Source of the DNA: Prosthecobacter debontii
GTDB taxonomy: Bacteria; Verrucomicrobiota; Verrucomicrobiia; Verrucomicrobiales; Akkermansiaceae
Length of the DNA: 64,000 nt
Reading direction: 5' to 3'
Assembly (NCBI GenBank): GCA_945870855.1
Contig: CAMBTP010000001.1
Coordinates: 62,001-126,000, forward strand
Shown here: positions 56,441-64,000 of the stretch, in pieces
How positions within the stretch are numbered: position 1 is the stretch's first letter
Layout of the letters: each line of letters opens with the position of its first letter
The notes under the pieces: generated by a model
The model's database searches: none
Told to the model about the DNA's origin: nothing
The model's input: only the letters and a program-made list of their open reading frames with translations
Made by a program: the position numbers and the translations under genes

Positions 56441-58864
56441 ATGAAAGCATCCATGATCAGAATCCTCTCCATCTGCCTCCTCGCAGCCTCTATTGGTCAC
56501 GCCGGTGTGCGCAGTTTAGTCTCCTCAGGCTTTCTCGCCCGTGGTGAAAAAGCCATTTTTGAAATCCGTGTGGAGGGGCAGGAACCCGACAAAATGCCAA
56601 GCATTCCTGCGGTGAAGGATGTGGTGATCGAGCCTATCGGGTTCGGCAGACCGCAGATGTATCCCGGCAGGCGCATTGAATCGAGTTTCCAATATATCAT
56701 TTCCAGCTACGAGACAGGCGTCCATGTGATTCCAGCCGTCGAGGTGATGGTCAATGGCATTAAAATGCAGACTGAGCCGCTCAGCATCGAGGTGTTCGAT
56801 CCCAGTGATCTTGAGTGGAGCGAGTCCGCCGCAGAACCTGCAGAGGCCGGGGATAGCGTGAAATACGCGAGTATCATCCGCATCCCGCAGAGGAAATTTT
56901 TTGAAAACCAAGCATTCGCGAGTGAGATCAAGATCTACGTGCCGCGCGATCTCGCGACTAGTATGGCAGACTGGGGGGTGCCGGAGTTCGAGCGCAAGGG
57001 GCTAGCTGTCTGGCGCTACGAAGCTTCGAATTCGCCTGGCGAGGTAAATCTCCTCGGCCAGCCCTACGTTTCGCTCGCCTACAAGACGACGATCACGGCC
57101 TTGAAATCAGGCGATGTGGAAATCGGTCCAGCGACGGTTCGGTTGATCTACGTAAAAACGGTGTTCGATCGCTTCGCTCAGCGCGTTCAGTTACAGACGA
57201 CACTCGCTGTCCCAAAACTCGGCTTCGCGGTAGCGCCGCTGCCGGAGGGTGCGCCGGAAGGTTTCGATAACGCGGTGGGACGATTCTCGCTCAGCACTAC
57301 GATCAAGGAAACCAATGTCACCGAGGGCGAGCCTCTTGCCTTGGATGTTGTGGTCAGTGGCTCTGGCAATCTCGATATCCTGCGCTCGCCGAAGATGATC
57401 GATCCGACCGGTTGGAAAATTTATGATGCCACACCCAATCAGCGCGGTGAAGAGCGCCGCGAGTTGCAAGGTAAGGTTACGTTCAGTCAGTTCATACGTC
57501 CCCTTGAAATGAGGACAGGCATACCTCCTTTCCGGCTCGTCTTTTTTGACCCAGATACGGAGAAATACGAAACGATAACTACGGATATCATCCCATTGGT
57601 GATGTCCCCTGCAAAGAGCGCAGCCACCGAGTTTTCGGGTCCGCCTCCATCGCTTGCAACGCCGGTCGAGCGCATGTCTGATATCCTTGGCATGATTGAC
57701 ACGGCCAAGCTGCTGACGCCAACCCGTAAGACGCTTCTTCCCTGGATGCTGCATCTCATCGCCGCCGCACTATCTTTAGCACTCGTTGGACGTGCGCTGT
57801 GGATGCGCTACGGCCACCTTTTCGAAAAGGACGAAACAAAACGTAAATTACGCCAAGATTTCGAAAAGCTCGTGGGAGCGGCTTCAGGTGATGGACTAGC
57901 ATTTTTACGCGCGGCGGGCGGTTTCGCGGAACGCTGGCAGCTCGTCGGTAAGAACGAGGAAATCCGCGACATTCTAGACGAGCGCGACCGGCTCTGTTTC
58001 CGTGAGGCAAAAGCCGATGTGCCGGTGCCGAAAGGACGGCGGGATAGAATCCTTCGCAGTCTTCGCAAGGCAGCATTGGGAGTGCTCATTTTCGCCTTGG
58101 CAGGGCAGCTGGATGCTGACGAGGTTTCTGCGAAAGCAAAAGAAGCATACGATGCCGCCCGTTACGAGGAGGCCGCGAAGCTCTGGCTTGAAGCCGGTTC
58201 CTACAAGGATCTGGGTGCTGACACACTCTACAACATCGGTAACGCCGCCTACCGCATGGGCAGCGCTGGACAAGCTGCGCTGTATTACCGCCGTGCGCTT
58301 GCCCGCGATTCAACCCACGGTGAGGCACGCCAGAACTTGCGTTTCCTGGAGCGGAAATACGGATCGATCACCATTGAGAGACCCGCCTACCAGTATGCCA
58401 TCTCCCGCGTCCCGCTTTCGGGCTGGAAAGGCGCGCTTTGGGCGGGCGCTTGGATGTTGCTGATCGGAGTGCTCATTTTCCCGGCTACGCGGATCGGTTC
58501 GCAGTGGCGTGTCGCGGGCGTGATCAGCTTTGTTCTCGGCCCCCTGATCATTTCGCTCGGAGTCCTAGGCTGGAGGTATTTCCCGGATGATGCGGAGTTC
58601 GCTCCTCTCGCCAAGCAGGCAGTGGTAGTGGGTGAAAAAGTGGTGCTTCACACCGATGCCGCGAGGACATCTCCGGAAGTCATCGACGCTCCTCCGGGTT
58701 CCATTGCCGAGGTGATCCGTCGCTCTGGAGATTGGGCTTACGTGGCCTTCGCAACGAAGACACGCGGCTGGGTGCTGATCGATTCCATCGAGATGGTGAT
58801 CCCCACCACTAAGCCGCAAACGCCCAAGTTGAAGAAGGCCGACGCTGACGGCAGTAGCGCATGA
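56441..58864 (+). CDS. BatD-BatE fusion: oxygen-tolerance domain, TPR and SH3-like domain
   Basis: 807 residues. Signal peptide, then the BatD beta-sandwich region (about 25-440: GFLARGEKAIFEIRVEG, PSIPAVKDVVIEPIGFGRPQ). A membrane helix (HLIAAALSLALVGRALWM) is followed by a cytoplasmic helical part, then a second hydrophobic segment (AALGVLIFALAGQLDA). Then come BatE-like TPRs (AKEAYDAARYEEAAKLWLEA, YNIGNAAYRMGSAGQAALYY), two helices, and a C-terminal SH3-like domain (VLHTDAARTSPEVIDAPPGS, DWAYVAFATKTRGWV). Its last bases overlap the next gene. Confidence 0.88.
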   Translation: MKASMIRILSICLLAASIGHAGVRSLVSSGFLARGEKAIFEIRVEGQEPDKMPSIPAVKDVVIEPIGFGRPQMYPGRRIESSFQYIISSYETGVHVIPAVEVMVNGIKMQTEPLSIEVFDPSDLEWSESAAEPAEAGDSVKYASIIRIPQRKFFENQAFASEIKIYVPRDLATSMADWGVPEFERKGLAVWRYEASNSPGEVNLLGQPYVSLAYKTTITALKSGDVEIGPATVRLIYVKTVFDRFAQRVQLQTTLAVPKLGFAVAPLPEGAPEGFDNAVGRFSLSTTIKETNVTEGEPLALDVVVSGSGNLDILRSPKMIDPTGWKIYDATPNQRGEERRELQGKVTFSQFIRPLEMRTGIPPFRLVFFDPDTEKYETITTDIIPLVMSPAKSAATEFSGPPPSLATPVERMSDILGMIDTAKLLTPTRKTLLPWMLHLIAAALSLALVGRALWMRYGHLFEKDETKRKLRQDFEKLVGAASGDGLAFLRAAGGFAERWQLVGKNEEIRDILDERDRLCFREAKADVPVPKGRRDRILRSLRKAALGVLIFALAGQLDADEVSAKAKEAYDAARYEEAAKLWLEAGSYKDLGADTLYNIGNAAYRMGSAGQAALYYRRALARDSTHGEARQNLRFLERKYGSITIERPAYQYAISRVPLSGWKGALWAGAWMLLIGVLIFPATRIGSQWRVAGVISFVLGPLIISLGVLGWRYFPDDAEFAPLAKQAVVVGEKVVLHTDAARTSPEVIDAPPGSIAEVIRRSGDWAYVAFATKTRGWVLIDSIEMVIPTTKPQTPKLKKADADGSSA

Positions 58865-59868
58865 CAGCTGACCGCAAGGCATGGCTGGCAAGGCGCGATG
58901 GCACGGTGATCCTCGGACACGGTCCATTTGCCGCAGTGGCGCAAGCTCCCTCCGAGGGCGTGGCTTTTTACAAGCGCGACTTTTTTTCTTGTGAGGAATT
59001 TCCATGGCACATCCCCGCTGCTTACGAGGTTATCTCCGCCGAGAGCTTTCGTAATTCGGTGGAAGACGCCCACCGCCCGCTTATCGCTTGGGAAGCTCCG
59101 GATGCGATGCCTTTCTCCTGCGTGTTTCAGGAAATCATGACGCGAATCCGTCAGGGCATGATCGAGAAAACCGTACCCGTCGTCACTGAGCACGGCCATG
59201 TTTCCCATTCCCCCGCCGCCGGGATCATGGCGGCAATGGCGCGCCAGCAAGCTCCGCTCCAATCCTATGGCTGGGTCTCTGATACGGACGGCTTTGCTGG
59301 AGCCACGCCCGAGCTTCTGTTTTCCCTCGATGGATCAAGACTGGAGACGATGGCGCTGGCCGGCACTGCGCGGCTGGAGGACGAGGACGTTTTCGCGGTA
59401 GATGAAAAAGAGATCCGCGAGCACGAATACGTCGCGCAGACCCTGGTTTCCAAACTCCTCGATCTGGGGGTTCTCCGCCGCCGTGAGCGGGAAGTGCTGC
59501 GGCTTGGCTCGATTGTCCATTTCCATACCGGCATCACCCTTGATTTGGCGAATCCACAAGACACGGGTAGTCTCCTGCGCCGCCTCCATCCCACACCCGC
59601 GCTCGGCCCGTTGCCGCGCACCGATCAGACCATGTCGGCGCTATCCGGTTGGCGCTCGCAGCTCGGTTGCCCAGCGGAATTTGGCGCACCCTTCGGCGTG
59701 TGGGAGAACGGGCGATTCGAATCCATCGTGGCCATCCGCGGGCTTTGGTGGCAGGGAAATAAAATCTCCCTCCCCGCCGGATGCGGCATCATTGAAGCCA
59801 GCCGCCTAGTTAACGAATGGCGTGAAATCCGACTCAAGCGCGACGCGGTAAAGGGCTTCTTGGGCTGA
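58861..59868 (+). CDS. Chorismate-binding enzyme (isochorismate synthase-like)
   Basis: 335 residues, shorter than typical MenF, PabB or TrpE because the N-terminal domain is reduced. The chorismate-binding core is complete: GWVSDTDGFAGATPELLF, MALAGTARLEDED, KEIREHEYVAQTLVSKLLD, SIVHFHTGITLDL, LHPTPALGPLPR, EFGAPFGVWENGRFESIVAI and the C-terminal AGCGIIEASRLVNEWREIRLK. It would turn chorismate into isochorismate or aminodeoxychorismate; which one cannot be settled. The ATG overlaps the BatD/E stop (ATGA), an unexpected link to the Bat operon. Confidence 0.85.
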   Translation: MTADRKAWLARRDGTVILGHGPFAAVAQAPSEGVAFYKRDFFSCEEFPWHIPAAYEVISAESFRNSVEDAHRPLIAWEAPDAMPFSCVFQEIMTRIRQGMIEKTVPVVTEHGHVSHSPAAGIMAAMARQQAPLQSYGWVSDTDGFAGATPELLFSLDGSRLETMALAGTARLEDEDVFAVDEKEIREHEYVAQTLVSKLLDLGVLRRREREVLRLGSIVHFHTGITLDLANPQDTGSLLRRLHPTPALGPLPRTDQTMSALSGWRSQLGCPAEFGAPFGVWENGRFESIVAIRGLWWQGNKISLPAGCGIIEASRLVNEWREIRLKRDAVKGFLG

Positions 59869-59981
59869 ATTCACCCGCTCATGACTCTTCAAAGTGATCA
59901 CTTACAATAGATTTTGCTAAATTATTTTTTAGAATAGTCGGGGCGGTTGACCCTCAAAATACTGGTGATCCACGAGTTGCT

Positions 59982-62174
59982 TTATCTCATGAACGCTTCA
60001 TGCAGGCCGCCATCGACGGTGATCAACTGGCCGGTGGTTTTACTGAGACGCTTGGTGACGAGAAGGAAGTAGGCTTCCGCTTGGTCGGCCGGGGTGATCG
60101 GGCTCTTGGTGAGAGTGCGATCGGCATAGAACTGCGCGAGCTTGTTCACGAGCGATTCCGTTTCCTCATCCTCTGTGAAAGGGATTTCGTATTTCGCGAG
60201 GGAGCCGATGACGCGGTCGCGAGGGAACATGGCGGAGCCTGAAACCACAGTGGCTGGGGCGACGCCGTTGACGCGGACGAGAGGGGCGAGCTCGATGGCG
60301 AGTTCGCGGACTAGGTGGTTCGCGGCAGCCTTCGATGTGTCGTAGGCGAGTGAACCTTTTTTGGCGACCGCGGCGTTCGCTGAGGTGGTGAGGACGAGAT
60401 TTCCTTGGAGGCCTTGCTCTTTCCAAGTCTTGTAGGCCTCGTCTGCAACGAAGTAGGAACCGGTGACGTTAATCGCAAAGGTGAGGCCCCATTTGTCATC
60501 CGGAATATGGCCGGTGGTATCGGAAGGTACGAAGATTCCTGCGGTGATACAAATGTGGTCGAAACCTCCGTATGCGAGCGCGACCTGGTCGAGCATCGCC
60601 CGAATTCCTGCGCGATCGGTGATGTTGCCTTGGAGTGCGATGGCTGGGCCGCTGTTGGAAATGCCCGTGCCTGCCACACCGATACCGAGACCGTATTTGT
60701 CGGTGATCTCCTTGGCTGTGGTTTGCGCGGCCTCAAGATTCATATCGACGCAAACGATGTGCGCGCCTTCCTTGACGAGGCGGTGGGCGGTTTCCTTACC
60801 GATGCCAGAACCTGCGCCGATGACGATGACAACCTGGCGCTCAAGTTCTTTTTCAGCGGGCATACGCTGGAGTTTGGCTTCTTCCAACAACCAGTATTCG
60901 ATGTCGAAAGCTTCCTGTTGCGGGAGGGAAATGTAAGTGTCGATGGCTTCGGCACCGCGCATGACTTCGACAGCGCAGTTGTAGAACTCGGCAGTGACGC
61001 GGGATTCGGATTTGTCCTTGCCCCAAGCGATCATACCGAGGCCTGGAATGAGGACGACCGTTGGGTTCGGGTCTCGCATCGCAGGGGAGTTTGCGTGTTT
61101 GCAGGTCTCGTAGTATGTCGCGTAGTCCTTGCGGTATTGAAGCAGGTTTGCTGCGAGTTTTTCCTTGAGCGCGGCGAGGTCTTCCGACTGCGGGTCCCAT
61201 GCCACGTATAGTGGCTTGATCTTGGTGCGGAGGAAATGGTCGGGGCAGGAAGTGCCAAGCTCGGCGAGGCGTGGGGCGTCGGCGGAGTTGACGAAGCGGA
61301 GGATTTTTTCGTCGTCCTGAATCGTTCCGATAAATCGTTTTTGTTGGGATACCTGGCCGCGCAGCCATGGCAGGATTTTTGCAAAGGTCTCTTGGCGTTG
61401 TTCCTCGGGAAGCGTTTGGTATTTTTGACCCCCAAAGGCTTTCGCATCACCACCTTTGGCTGTGTATTTATCTTCAATATATTGGGCGGCTTTATCTATG
61501 AGACGCAGGGTGAGTTCGTAGCACTTTTTGTCGTCGTTGTCCCATGAGATAAACCCGTGCTGCCCCATCATGATCGCTTGGGTGCTGGGATTTTTTTTCT
61601 CGATCTCCTGCATCGCGAGGCCGAGTTCGAAACCGGGGCGCATCCATGGCACGTATTCCATTTCGCCGCCGAAAATCTCTTTCGTCAGTGCCAGGCAGTT
61701 TTTCGAAGCGGCAATCGCAATGATCGCGTTCGGATGCATGTGATCGACGTGTTTTCCGGATAGAAAACTGTGCAGCGGGGTGTCGATGGAAGATGGGCGT
61801 GGATTGAGATTGAAGGTCGTGTGGAAATACATGCCGACCATTTCATCTTCGGCGGGGGATTTCAGGCCGTTGTTGGGCTTCGCTGCGTAAACGGATTGGA
61901 GGCCGATGAGTTTGTCCTGATAGAGGGAGGAAAAGTTCTCGCGCTTCGAGGTGCGTAGATCGCCACCGGAACCCTTGACCCATAGAACTTCGGTTTGTTG
62001 GCCGGTGAGGGGATCGGCCTCCATGATTTTAGAGGAAGTGTTGCCACCGCCGGTGTTGGTGATACGCTGATCTGCGCCGAGGATATTTGAGCGATAGACA
62101 AGGCGCGCTACCGGATCGAGTTTTGCAGCATGGGAATCATCCCATGAATAAGTTACGTGTTTAAAAGCAGACAT
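59982..62174 (-). CDS. Bifunctional rhamnulose-1-phosphate aldolase/short-chain dehydrogenase
   Basis: About 730 residues. The N-terminal class II aldolase domain (to about 430) has TNTGGGNTSSK, the metal-binding HVDHMHPNAIIAIAAS, and GQHGFISWDND. The C-terminal SDR (about 445-730) has VIVIGAGSGIGKETAHRL, CITAGIFVPSD and the YxxxK as YDTSK. Fusions like this (RhaD/aldol-ADH type) split rhamnulose 1-phosphate and then act on lactaldehyde, in rhamnose (and perhaps fucose) breakdown. ATG 62174 gives MSAFKHVTYSWDD; longer frames do not fit. The gene is divergent from a DeoR-type regulator. Confidence 0.92.
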   Translation of the reverse strand: MSAFKHVTYSWDDSHAAKLDPVARLVYRSNILGADQRITNTGGGNTSSKIMEADPLTGQQTEVLWVKGSGGDLRTSKRENFSSLYQDKLIGLQSVYAAKPNNGLKSPAEDEMVGMYFHTTFNLNPRPSSIDTPLHSFLSGKHVDHMHPNAIIAIAASKNCLALTKEIFGGEMEYVPWMRPGFELGLAMQEIEKKNPSTQAIMMGQHGFISWDNDDKKCYELTLRLIDKAAQYIEDKYTAKGGDAKAFGGQKYQTLPEEQRQETFAKILPWLRGQVSQQKRFIGTIQDDEKILRFVNSADAPRLAELGTSCPDHFLRTKIKPLYVAWDPQSEDLAALKEKLAANLLQYRKDYATYYETCKHANSPAMRDPNPTVVLIPGLGMIAWGKDKSESRVTAEFYNCAVEVMRGAEAIDTYISLPQQEAFDIEYWLLEEAKLQRMPAEKELERQVVIVIGAGSGIGKETAHRLVKEGAHIVCVDMNLEAAQTTAKEITDKYGLGIGVAGTGISNSGPAIALQGNITDRAGIRAMLDQVALAYGGFDHICITAGIFVPSDTTGHIPDDKWGLTFAINVTGSYFVADEAYKTWKEQGLQGNLVLTTSANAAVAKKGSLAYDTSKAAANHLVRELAIELAPLVRVNGVAPATVVSGSAMFPRDRVIGSLAKYEIPFTEDEETESLVNKLAQFYADRTLTKSPITPADQAEAYFLLVTKRLSKTTGQLITVDGGLHEAFMR

Positions 62175-62246
62175 CTTTTTTTTGGTTGGCAAAAGTAGAA
62201 TGCGGCCTAAAACAACAAAGAGCAAGACAAAAAAAGAAAAAACAAT

Positions 62247-63005
62247 ATGTTAGCACTCGAAAGACACAGAAAGATCCTCGAAATTGCAAAACGCGACGGA
62301 GCTGTGCGCACACAGTCGATGGCTGCGCTGCTCAATGTAACCGAGGAAACCGTAAGGCGGGATCTCGACAGTCTTGCCCGCCAAGGCCAGCTCCACCGCA
62401 CGCACGGCGGGGCGGCGGATGTTTCTATGGTCATTCGCGAGCTTTCACGCAGTGAGCGCGAAGGCAAACAGGCGGAGGAAAAACAAGCCATCGCCAAGGC
62501 AGCCGTTCGGCATATCCGCGAAAACGAGACCCTGCTGCTCGATGCCAGCTCCACTGCCCTCGAACTCGCTCGGTGCCTGCCGGAAAAATGTGGAATCCGT
62601 GTCGTCACTTACGCTATCGGGGTCGTCGAAAGGCTCGCCATCCGCAGCGATATCGAGGTCATCCTCCTAGGCGGCATCCACGATCCGAGGGCCGGACGAT
62701 TCCAGGGTATGCTTACGGAAATGGGTGTCCGCGCCCTTCGCATCGATCGTTTCTTCTTCTCCGGTGCCGGATTCGATCCGTCCCTAGGCATCGGCGAGCC
62801 GAACCCAGAGGAGGCTAGGCTTAAAGCCACCATCATCGCCCATGCTGACTGGACATGCGCGATGCTCGATCACACCAAGCTCGGCCGCAGAACCGATCAC
62901 TATTTCGTCAGGCCAGATCAGATTGACCTATTTATTACCGACTCTGAGGCAGCAGGTTATTGCGAGAACGGGAAGCTCAAAGGTGTAACCTACGAGGTGG
63001 GGTGA
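62247..63005 (+). CDS. DeoR/GlpR family transcriptional regulator
   Basis: 252 residues. An N-terminal helix-turn-helix (RHRKILEIAKRDGAVRTQSM, then TEETVRRDLDSLARQGQLHR) with the family motif THGGA. The C-terminal DeoR sugar-phosphate sensor has LLDASSTALELARCLPEK, VEVILLGGIHD-like IEVILLGG, FFFSGAGFDPSLGIGEPN and MLDHTKLGRRTDHYF. DeoR regulators are usually repressors freed by a phosphorylated sugar. Divergent from the rhamnulose aldolase gene with about 70 bp between the starts, so it probably controls that gene and itself. Confidence 0.93.
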   Translation: MLALERHRKILEIAKRDGAVRTQSMAALLNVTEETVRRDLDSLARQGQLHRTHGGAADVSMVIRELSRSEREGKQAEEKQAIAKAAVRHIRENETLLLDASSTALELARCLPEKCGIRVVTYAIGVVERLAIRSDIEVILLGGIHDPRAGRFQGMLTEMGVRALRIDRFFFSGAGFDPSLGIGEPNPEEARLKATIIAHADWTCAMLDHTKLGRRTDHYFVRPDQIDLFITDSEAAGYCENGKLKGVTYEVG

Positions 63006-63039
63006 GGAGGTCTCTGCATGGAGGAAAAGATACCCGCTC

Positions 63040-63174
63040 TCACTCCTCAATAAACCGGTCCAGCGCCTGTAACAGCTCTGGCGAGCGCTTTATGGAGTAG
63101 GTTCCCGAGGTCTGGAGGGTTAGGCCTTTTCCTGCGGAGTTCTGAAAGTGGAGATTGCGGAGTATCGGGATTAA
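63040..63174 (-). pseudogene. Possible C-terminal gene remnant cut by a repeat
   Basis: The minus strand reads SLIPILRNLHFQNSAGKGLT, then LQTSGTYSIKRSPELLQALD and RFIEE-stop, which looks like natural protein sequence with an amphipathic helix at its end. The frame enters the palindromic repeat at 63175 and has no start codon there. I do not recognise the family. It may be the tail of a gene interrupted by the repeat, or chance. Confidence 0.3.
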
Positions 63175-63268
63175 GGAGAAGGGGATTGCATTCCCTTTGC
63201 ACAGGATCGCTAACCTGCAGCACCGGTATTACGCCCGGCTAGCGCAAAGGGGATGCAATCCCCTTCTC
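63175..63268. repeat. 94-bp element with 26-bp inverted repeats
   Basis: Arms 63175-63200 and 63243-63268 are inverted copies with one mismatch (GGAGAAGGGGATTGCAT then TCCCTTTGC or CCCCTTTGC). It is a member of the same family as 4079-4168; the arm outline GGAGAAGGG--TTGCA--CCCTTTGC is common to both while the centres differ. Confidence 0.8.
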
Positions 63269-63274
63269 CATATT

Positions 63275-63549
63275 GCACCCTTCCCGGCGAATAACCTTGA
63301 TCCACCAACGACTCCCCCTTTTCTCCGGTAAGACTTCCTGTAGCTGTGGCGTCCCGCCGCAGGCCGTCTCCTCCGCGTCTCGCGGGGGATAGGTAGGTTA
63401 GTGTGGCATCGCGGCGGGACGCCGCTTTCACGGCCTGCTGCGGGACGCAGCAGCTCCAACCCCTCCACCCGCCTGATCCACGCACCCTTCCCGGCGAAAA
63501 ACCTTGATCCACCAACGATTTCTCCCTTTTCTCCGGTAAGACTTCCCTG
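63275..63549. repeat. Composite repeat: direct 66-bp repeats around three GGA-loop hairpins
   Basis: GCACCCTTCCCGGCGAATAA and onward (63275-63340) recurs at 63483-63549 with few changes; on the minus strand both encode SLVDQG(Y/F)SPGRV. Between them are hairpin-like units with the core GCGGGACGC: 63341-63366 (inverted), GCGGCG-GGA-CGCCGC at 63411-63425, and CTGCTGCG-GGA-CGCAGCAG at 63435-63453. A 183-codon minus-strand frame over this block is taken to be repeat-derived. Confidence 0.7.
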
Positions 63550-63602
63550 CCAGATTTTACCGGGACGGGGGATGCGGATGAATCCTGTCTGCCAATAATT
63601 TC

Positions 63603-64000
63603 ATGCGTTACTCGCTCATTTTCCTTCTTTGCTTTGCCAGTATCAGTCCAGCGAGCACTGTGCTTCGCAATCCGAGTTTTGAGGATAGCGATATGAGTCC
63701 CTGGACACGGACTGCAATTTCCGGAATCCGGCCATGGGGGCAAGGATCCGCGTCTCCCCAAGATGGGGGTTGGTATGTGTTTACAAATGCTGAAGCCTCT
63801 ATCGAGCAGACTTTCGGGTCAATTGTCGGTTCGAGTATCACAGAATTTAGCTTATGGATCGACCGCCCAACATCCTCGACGATATTCGTGGAGCTTTTGT
63901 TCTCTGGTGGAGGCACATCCGGTCAAACCGATATTACTTCGGTCACAGGTGCAGGCTGGGGGCAGTATGATGTTCTTCCTCTTGTAGATCCTGCTGACAA
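63603..64000 (+). CDS. Secreted hypothetical protein, start only (possible PEP-CTERM type)
   Basis: The frame is open from ATG 63603 to the window end (132 codons). It begins with a signal peptide (MRYSLIFLLCFASISPAST) and continues VLRNPSFEDSDMSPWTRTAI, WVFTNAEASIEQTF-like and WIDRPTSSTIFVELLFSG. The NPSFEDxxxxPWT opening is common in secreted carbohydrate-binding-like and PEP-CTERM proteins of Verrucomicrobia, and would be followed by a jelly-roll domain. The C terminus, which would carry a PEP-CTERM anchor, is outside the window. The ORF is longer than the antisense frame. Confidence 0.75.
   Translation, partial: MRYSLIFLLCFASISPASTVLRNPSFEDSDMSPWTRTAISGIRPWGQGSASPQDGGWYVFTNAEASIEQTFGSIVGSSITEFSLWIDRPTSSTIFVELLFSGGGTSGQTDITSVTGAGWGQYDVLPLVDPAD

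Noticed and set aside
63210..63761. A 183-codon minus-strand frame
   Set aside because: It is built from repeats and hairpin DNA and overlaps the signal peptide of the secreted protein at 63603, which fits a gene better.

Overview
The window looks like a chromosomal segment of a member of Verrucomicrobiota, probably class Verrucomicrobiae (inferred from content; no 16S is present). The main support is planctomycete/verrucomicrobial-type c-type cytochromes (a PSCyt1/DUF1549/DUF1553 protein, a Tat-exported DUF1501 partner, and two large propeller-cytochrome proteins), a DUF6941 protein, a GxxExxY protein, a MoxR/Bat aerotolerance operon, and moderately GC-rich coding sequence separated by many palindromic intergenic repeats. 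The window opens inside the 3' end of dnaA. No rRNA, tRNA, CRISPR array or prophage was seen.

Regions: (1) 1-3.5 kb holds the dnaA end, rpmE2, a Uma2 nuclease, hisF, a HAD phosphatase and a rhodanese. (2) 3.5-4.5 kb has no intact gene: it contains a redoxin gene remnant and four or more palindromic repeats. (3) 4.5-16 kb holds trpC, a cytochrome b562-like secreted protein, the PVC cytochrome cluster, DUF1501, secreted hypotheticals and a ThuA-like protein. (4) 16-21 kb holds a GYF/CD225 protein next to DUF2752, then a minus-strand run M32 carboxypeptidase-tmk-CHASE2-like-argB. (5) 21-25.5 kb holds an RRM protein, a Fic protein without its catalytic His, a DEAD-box helicase, and a RAYT (REP-associated tyrosine transposase) gene enclosed by two palindromic cassettes. 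(6) 25.5-38.9 kb is housekeeping: pheS/pheT split by a GxxExxY gene, pdxJ-acpS-hemB, glgA, an amidase, an SDR, ribH-nusB. (7) 38.9-47.5 kb holds an exported superoxide dismutase, rpsA, a release-factor-like protein, a second PVC cytochrome, pgsA and gnd. (8) 47.5-51 kb holds an esterase-like protein lacking its Ser nucleophile, secreted hypotheticals, and a tandemly duplicated membrane/zinc-ribbon gene. (9) 51-59.9 kb is a compact MoxR-DUF58-DUF4381-BatA-BatB/C-BatD/E operon ending in an overlapping chorismate-binding enzyme gene. (10) 60-64 kb holds a rhamnulose-1-phosphate aldolase/dehydrogenase divergent from a DeoR-type regulator, a repeat-rich gap, and the start of a secreted protein.

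The strongest unexplained signal is in the intergenic DNA. At least five palindromic repeat families occur here, several as 90-155 bp units bounded by inverted copies, with compensatory changes in stems. One family encloses the RAYT transposase and is a candidate REPtron. Another dispersed repeat preserves a short reading frame (SSPEPAA...ARTFGK) in copies tens of kb apart. Some gene remnants (redoxin, GxxExxY tail) lie next to these repeats, suggesting that they mark sites of gene decay or rearrangement.
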